Part shown: in pieces, positions 58,519 through 64,000 of the stretch
Layout of the letters: the number at the start of each line of letters is the position of its first letter
Position numbering within the stretch: position 1 is the stretch's first letter
DNA from: Ophioderma brevispina
Taxonomy: Eukaryota; Echinodermata; Ophiuroidea; Amphilepidida; Ophiodermatidae
DNA: 64,000 nt
Assembly: GCA_023653785.1 (NCBI GenBank)
Contig: JAMKCH010014223.1
Location: 1-64,000 of the forward strand
Direction: 5' to 3'
Translations under genes and position numbers: made by a program
The notes under the pieces: generated by a model
What the model saw: only the letters and a program-made list of their open reading frames with translations
Told to the model about the DNA's origin: nothing
Database searches by the model: none

Positions 58519-58779
58519 CAGTGCGGCGCCAGGGGGGCATGGGGGGTTGCCCCCCCCCCAAATTTTTTCTTGCCCCCCCCAGTTTTGCCCCGGTCGAAGA
58601 AAAATGAAGGATTTGGGCAAAAATTCAGTGATTTGTGGCCAAAATCAGCGATTGGGCCAAAATTGTGAAAATTCCAAATTTCCAATTTGCCCCCCAAAGA
58701 AATTTACTTTGCCCCCCCCCCCAAGATTTTCACTTGCCCACCGTTGCCCCCCGAAAAAAGAGGTCTGGCGCCGCCACTG
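58519..58779. mobile_element. hAT-like MITE with CAGTG(G)CGGCGCCAG ends
   Basis: The left end is CAGTGCGGCGCCAG and the right end reverse-complemented is CAGTGGCGGCGCCAG, one base different. The interior has several C runs (TTGCCCCCC phrases) and no gene; frames there are Pro-rich artefacts. Flanking octamers ATACTAGC and ATAAACAC match only in part, so the target duplication is eroded or not real. Confidence 0.82.
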
Positions 58780-60462
58780 ATAAACACGGAAGCTCCGGAT
58801 GTGCTCCAAATCCCGGGTTAGAAAGTTTCGGGGCACGCATTGAATTATATAGAGGGATATATGAAAACAAATCAATCAGGTGATGGGTTATTTAATTGTG
58901 CAATCTACCGCCAAACATGTATATATGGTAATTTAGAGGTCACAGTTAGACGAATCTAACCTCAATCTTAATCTCGACCAAAATCATCTTAACGGTTGAT
59001 ATCATATCAAATCACCTTTTTCTTAATTTTATTAATCTTATTTTTATAATTCCGTTGCTGCAGAAGACCACATCATGAAGGATACAAACTAAAACAATCA
59101 AAACATACCGTCTTGCGCGGAAAACGGATTGGAAATAAACGGCATAAAGATCGACAAAACTTAACACCTGCCGAAACAGAACTCGGGAATAAGACGTCCG
59201 CGAAACATAACGAGCAGGGATTGAGTTCAGAGAATTACTTCTAGATTGGTTTGTTAAATATTTTATGGCATGTACATACGTGATCCGGCTTATTGCAAAA
59301 TACTTTTCGTTGTATGCAGTTACGCCTGAATGTAAGTCATGCAAATCATGGTTGAACATAAATGGTATGGCAAAGCTGGCATAAACTTTCTCTTAAGCCA
59401 AAGTCAATTGCATACGTGAACAATTCACGGAGCAATAAGAATTAGCCAATGAGGTGATTCTACGTAAAGCCTGAGAATTAGCCAATCACATCTATTCTAG
59501 AAGTATTATGTTGCCTGGAGAGACAAGCCTTCCACTTACCAAAATAGTCGCACGTCTCACAGAACATAGTAAATGTACTTATAGAGTTACCACGACGTCT
59601 TCTGGGATCAATAGATGTACCTAGTACGCGCAAGACACTTATTTCTCACACATATAATATGTATAACAACACCAAAGTGTGCATGTTAAAAAATGCTCAA
59701 ACCTTGTAATAGTCAGTTTCCTTACTCCCGTTTGAAGGTTAAAATAATGTTATATAGTGTGAACATTGGCTCCCATGCAAATCTCCGTGAAGTCACTGCG
59801 CTTTAGTCAAAAAAATTATTATTATTAGGTAAGAAAGTTTGGCTTTCCTCATCGAAAATTTATCACATCAAAGCTTTTGCGTTTTTTTTTAACCAGTCTT
59901 GTATAACTGCGATCTTATGACATTTGCTAGTGATGTAAAATTCGGGAAATTAGCGTTGTTATAGTTTTGCGTTCTCTATCCAAATGGCATTACGGTACTT
60001 TTATGGGCCGGACTGGTTTGAAACATTTAAGGACCAGCTGTTTTTGAGAATTAACAGGAAAAGGAGTTCGAGATTGGACCCGGTCCATGTAACCGGAGGA
60101 TCCATGGATTCATGTGAAAACAAATTATATGACTAAGCGCAACGGCAGTAAGTTATCGCTAACAAAATGCGCGATGTCTTCTGAGACCACTTGTTTTTTT
60201 TCTGGCATAACCCGTAGTTTTCTACTCAAAATGACGAGTATATTTAGACCACATGAAATGCTCTCAAAACAGTACCGGTGTAAGAAAACTGAGAGTCGTC
60301 CATAAAAGTGGTCTGGGTTGACACATTTTAAGAGTATATCTTCATATTAATGTGCAACGAGCGAGTTTCAAGAACAGGGGTTCCTAAAAATGTGAAAAAT
60401 CTGCTTTTTGCACTGTTGTAATTCTTTCCATCAAAAGTGATAGTTCCTCATTGAAAAAAAAT
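58780..60462. other. Non-coding, with two CCAAT boxes
   Basis: AGAATTAGCCAAT occurs at about 59438-59450 and 59474-59486, 36 bases apart in the same direction, the kind of pair bound by NF-Y in promoters. No coding start or exon nearby supports a real promoter. A 115-codon minus frame (59012-59359) lacks domains. Confidence 0.4.
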
Positions 60463-60651
60463 AATTTCTAATTCCGATAGGAGCAAATATGTTTATATGA
60501 AATATAAGATATAAAATCACCTTTTGTGTTCCTTTTAAGACATTTCTGATAACAAGTAAAGGTAAGAGATCTTTTTGAGAGTCTATTTATATGATCAGCT
60601 ACATATGGCCAGAAAAATGGGTGCCTAGAAATCTCTCGTTGCACTTCGCTC
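60463..60651 (-). mobile_element. Half copy of the 7510-family TTAA MITE
   Basis: AATTCCGATAGGAGCAAAT, then TTTTAAGACATTTCTG, then GGGTGCCTAGAAATCTC and TCGTTGCACTT match the left half of 7510-7857 read on the minus strand. The expected CCTTTAA end is replaced by CGCTCTCGG, so the tip is lost or rearranged. Confidence 0.78.
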
Positions 60652-60772
60652 TCGGTCGCTCCCTGTCGTCTGTCCACCATTTTTTCGGAGACCAAAGGTC
60701 GTACAACTTTCAAATTTGGGGGTGTGTGTCGCGGGACTACAACAGAACATATTGCATTTACGGGGATGCTAT

Positions 60773-61005
60773 TAATCGCGAAAAACCGGTGAAGGAAAAA
60801 TGAGTGTCCCCATGTGAGAGTGTTCCTAGCTTACCATGTCAACATGTACGATACAACGTGACCTGTGACGAGGCTATTTGGGTACCGTGTTGAAACAAAT
60901 GATGTATACAACTCTCAATGGAGAACACAGTGGCTAGATGGGTGGTAGGACACTCAGTCACACGGACATGTATTATAGTGACACCTGGTAATCGCGAAAA
61001 ACGGT
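60773..61005 (-). repeat. Short dispersed repeat family S2, copy 3, with flanking duplication
   Basis: The repeat (60791-60988) matches 9195-9400 on the opposite strand. It is flanked by TAATCGCGAAAAACCGGT at 60773-60790 and the same minus one C at 60989-61005. A 17-18-bp duplication fits LINE-driven retrotransposition of a SINE better than a DNA transposon. No A-tail is seen at either end. Confidence 0.78.
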
Positions 61006-61199
61006 TGTTCAAACAAGTTTTAAAACAAAAAACTCCCCGGGTAAGAATACTCCATGGGATCAAGAGGAACAGATGCTTGATAAAGACTTGAGACGCATAT
61101 CGGCAAGTAAAACTGATTTCTGCAAAGGTTATATTAAATATTATACCTTCCAATACCCTGGGGTATGTCAAGTCCAAAGTTGCACATTTGTTGAAATTA

Positions 61200-61682
61200 A
61201 TAACATGTCATCACAATTCTTCCCTAAATATCGGTGACCAGTAGACGACATCATGCTGCAATGACTCGAGCAAATAATAGCACTTGATATCAGTAAATCC
61301 GCTCGGTATTTGCAGAAGCTAAAGCACTTCAAATTACCTTTATCGAAGTACAGAGCATTGTGATTACCCCATGCAGTTTAAAAGACTCAGGTGCTATCAA
61401 CACCCCCGATTAAGATTGAGCTATTTGTCATGACGCAAAGCACAAGATCCTTGTTCTCTTCACGAATAAATAAACCATGGCTAGGCTCTACTGTTGGTCA
61501 ATTACCTTCACCGTATATTTTTATAATAATATTTAGTTCATCCATCTTCGAAAGGATACAAAGATGAACAAAAATCATGAAAGCAAGTTGTTTGCAGACT
61601 GTGACCTAACATCTTGGGCAGAAACAAAAACTTAAACTTAAGTAACTTGCTGCGTAATCCCATTCTATTCAATTTACCGCGT
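61200..61682 (+). repeat. Dispersed repeat E, copy 2
   Basis: Matches 32295-32745 in order, including GTCATCACAATT, AAAATCATGAAAGCAAGTTG and TGTGACCTAACATCTTG. Its right part forms one arm of the foldback at 61590-61815. Confidence 0.65.
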
Positions 61683-61815
61683 TGTTAGCAAAGGTCGCGA
61701 GACCACCTTCTTTTGTATTCTTCTAAAAAGATGGTTGGTAAATTGAATAGAAATGCGGTCCAGCAATAAGTTTGGATATTGGTTCGGCACAAAGATGTTT
61801 AGGTCACAGGCTGGG
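61590..61815. repeat. Foldback, 80-bp arms
   Basis: The left arm holds CTGTGACCTAACATCTT and CATTCTATTCAATTTACC; the right arm holds GGTAAATTGAATAGAAATG (61737) and AAAGATGTTTAGGTCACAG (61793). The loop is about 58 bases. MITE-like, with diverged middles. Confidence 0.82.
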
Positions 61816-63640
61816 ATCAAGGAAATAATTAAATGGGACGTCGGATCAATTAAATTTGGAATTAAAGTATGTTGGTGATGATCTTCCTACAAGACAGAGA
61901 AAAATATATGTTGTAATCGGCAGGCACCTTTAAGTAACATTTCACACGATTTACAACTATGTTACAATAAGCGCATTACCAAGGACACAGTTCAGGGGTT
62001 TGTACTTGTACTACATTGACGTGAACTGACCTTGTGTGATCTGGGTATCATTATCATACCCAAAAACCAGGGGTGTACTTTCAAAATACCTTGGGGAATG
62101 AAAGCTTCTGAACTGTGCCAAGGGTTTTGAGTTTACTAGTCATCGTGTCAGTAGAAACACACCCAACCCTATGAGGTCCCATTTGTACCTAAACAAGATG
62201 CATGCTAATAAAATACCAGGGAAAAATCAACAAAAAAACATACAGTCTATCTTACATAATAGCAGGGAAGAGTGTGGAATAACAGACCGAAGCGTTAATT
62301 ATATACAGATCATGAAAAACATTATGTAATCCCAGAGGCAACCAGAGTTAACCTTTCAGAGCAGAGGTACTTCGACCATGACAGAGGTCCTTTTAATTTA
62401 TCTGTTACACGTTAACAGAATGTGCTCTTTTGAGATGAGCTGCTAAGGCTAGAAAATGATTCTAATCAAGACGGAGCTATGATGAAAAGAAACGTATTTT
62501 AATTTTACGAAGTGATCACCAAGAGCAATGCGTTTTAAAAGTAGAGTAACCATGTTGATAATTTTTTATTTGAGCTTTTGAACTATCATAAAGTACGTTT
62601 ATCAGGGATTACATGAGAACAAGAAGTGTACCAAGTCTAAGGAACCTTTGCTCAAGCTTTGAAAACTTAAGAAGCACCCTTAAAATCTGTTTATCAAGCA
62701 GAAATTTCCTGCATGGCTTCAACTCTATGAAATATATAAATACGTAAGGGTAGTTTTTAATTCTGTATGTCTTCACTTTAATCCTATATACCATTTTTGT
62801 ATTACAAGGTTATCCGAAAACAAATGATCAAACCACTGTTTTCAGTACTCCTGACCAGTGCGTAGATGTGGTAAACATAGTTTTGTAATTTGACATCGGT
62901 CAATTCTGTAAGCGTTGAGCATAAGACATTTCTTTGGTGTCCGGAATGTATTTGATTTTATTACCAACCAAGATCCCTAAATAATGCTTCCTCAGCAGTT
63001 TACGATGGCCTTTAAAAACAGTACGTCACCCTCAAAAAATTGAGATTCTCTAACTTGTTCGATCAGATAATCCTAGATGCAAACCAGACTGAACATGCAT
63101 AATAGAATTGAAGGTAAAACAATGCTTTTCCATATAAGACCGACACATTTAAATTCGATACATTGATTCCCAAGGTTAGACGTACTATAGGTAAATTAGC
63201 ATGTAGTGCCTCCTTTTTAGAATTCTGCATGGTCGCTTAAAGTTCTAATATATGACTGCAAGATATTTCATTCACTTCTACTTGTCCATTGACTTGAACT
63301 ATTGAACGTTCACCAATTAAAAGTACACCAACATTTGTCGTGATTGAAGCGCAACCTCCAATTCGTATCAAAAATGACATGTTTGTAAATAGTCAACAAC
63401 TCGCGGGAAAATAGACGACCAAAATATTGTAATGTCTGGGTACGTTTCTCGAAGAAACTCCATGTCAAGTAGATGTAATGGCGTACGTGATGAGAATTGT
63501 TTGTGCGATAAACAAGACTTTGCCCTAAAAGGTGCACCACGTGTACCCTTCAACTGATCTTTACAATTCAGTCTGAGTCACCTATCAACAAAGCCTGTTT
63601 TGCCGTCACGTACGGCGTCATTGGACCTCGAATTCATGAC
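61816..63640. other. Non-coding stretch
   Basis: AT-rich; overlapping small minus frames at 63310-63553 have no domain. No gene, RNA gene or transposon end was supported. Confidence 0.5.
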
Positions 63641-63644
63641 ACCG

Positions 63645-63832
63645 GTGTAAAAGGAGATAGTCCGCCCCTGCCTGGAGCTATAGTGCGGGCTCCATAGAGA
63701 CAACGACATATACGCAAGCGTAAAATTAATGTTGCGTGAAGGAGTCAACTGAATCGAGTTGCCTATTGTCACCGTTGTAGGCTGAAATAGGAGTCCGGAT
63801 AACTAAATCTCCTGCCACACTGTTAAAAATAT
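63645..63832 (-). mobile_element. MITE family C, copy F
   Basis: The most complete copy. Left end CCGGTGTAAAAGGAGATAGT; right end reverse-complemented CAGTGTGGCAGGAGATTTAG. Contains GGGCTCCATAGAGACAACGA, GTTGCGTGAAGGAGTCAACT and TTGCCTATTGTCACC. No matching direct repeat flanks it, so the superfamily is open. Confidence 0.85.
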
Positions 63833-64000
63833 ACGGTATCGCCATTAAAAGCAGCTTTTATGATGGATTTGCCAAATATAAGGGAGTCAGTGCATATATT
63901 TCTACCAATAAAATATTCCAGATTTGTTTTCAACTTGAAATAAATCACGAATGTGTTTTTCTGTTTATTTTTTTATTAACTGCATTCAACACTGGTTATG
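63833..64000. other. Window end, nothing recognised
   Basis: AT-rich sequence running off the window. Confidence 0.5.

Noticed and set aside
1..64000. CRISPR arrays, operons, phage or plasmid genes
   Set aside because: No equal-length spacers between identical repeats, no dense gene packing and no ribosome-site pattern; the tandem arrays are contiguous minisatellites.

Overview
The window looks like non-coding, repeat-dense nuclear DNA from an animal. It is AT-rich and has no long open frame: the longest is 169 codons (16993-17502, +), and it is the antisense of a decayed retroelement. There is no operon-like gene packing, and microsatellites, minisatellites, tRNA-derived short repeats and small inverted-repeat transposons are everywhere. 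A marine invertebrate, perhaps a deuterostome such as an echinoderm, hemichordate or cephalochordate, is my best guess. It rests on general look (many TTAA-flanked MITEs, a DIRS-like retroelement, repeated TAGGCCTA palindromes) and is not proven. Repeat copies differ mainly by one-base gains and losses. This suggests old decay, uncorrected long-read sequence, or both, so absent reading frames should be judged with care. I found no host gene I can name; one weak candidate secreted-protein exon lies at 56872-57102 (-).

Layout. 1-5400: a TA microsatellite, then a GTCTAAT minisatellite that reverses strand near 3740 and is interrupted by a TTAA-flanked MITE, then degenerate GGGTCA repeats. 5.6-9.4 kb: a hAT-like MITE with an exact 8-bp target duplication, a GTCGAC minisatellite, a second TTAA MITE, a GC-rich hairpin and a tRNA-containing repeat. 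10.8-15.0 kb: four clustered copies of one MITE family, a 320-bp tandem duplication and a 1-kb tandem duplication separated by a GC-rich insert. 16.5-18.9 kb: a foldback, a decayed RNase H domain of a DIRS-like retroelement, and a perfect 24-bp palindrome.

23.9-29.3 kb holds the largest structure: a composite satellite (end block A, an array of about 165-bp monomers, end block B) present once on the left and at least one and a half times, inverted, on the right. 30.4-30.9 kb and 34.7-35.5 kb are further foldbacks. 37-43 kb carries TTAA MITEs, two tandem RNase H relics and a second tRNA-containing repeat. 43.8-50.2 kb is bounded by hairpin-rich direct repeats arranged like a short and a long copy of one unknown element, with a CCAGTGGCAAA minisatellite inside the long copy. 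51.7 kb is a 188-bp near-palindrome. 58-64 kb has another hAT-like MITE, a short repeat flanked by 17-18-bp direct repeats, and more copies of families seen earlier.

No genes here work together as a system. The interest lies in repeat architecture, especially strand-switched tandem arrays and MITE families dated by nesting.
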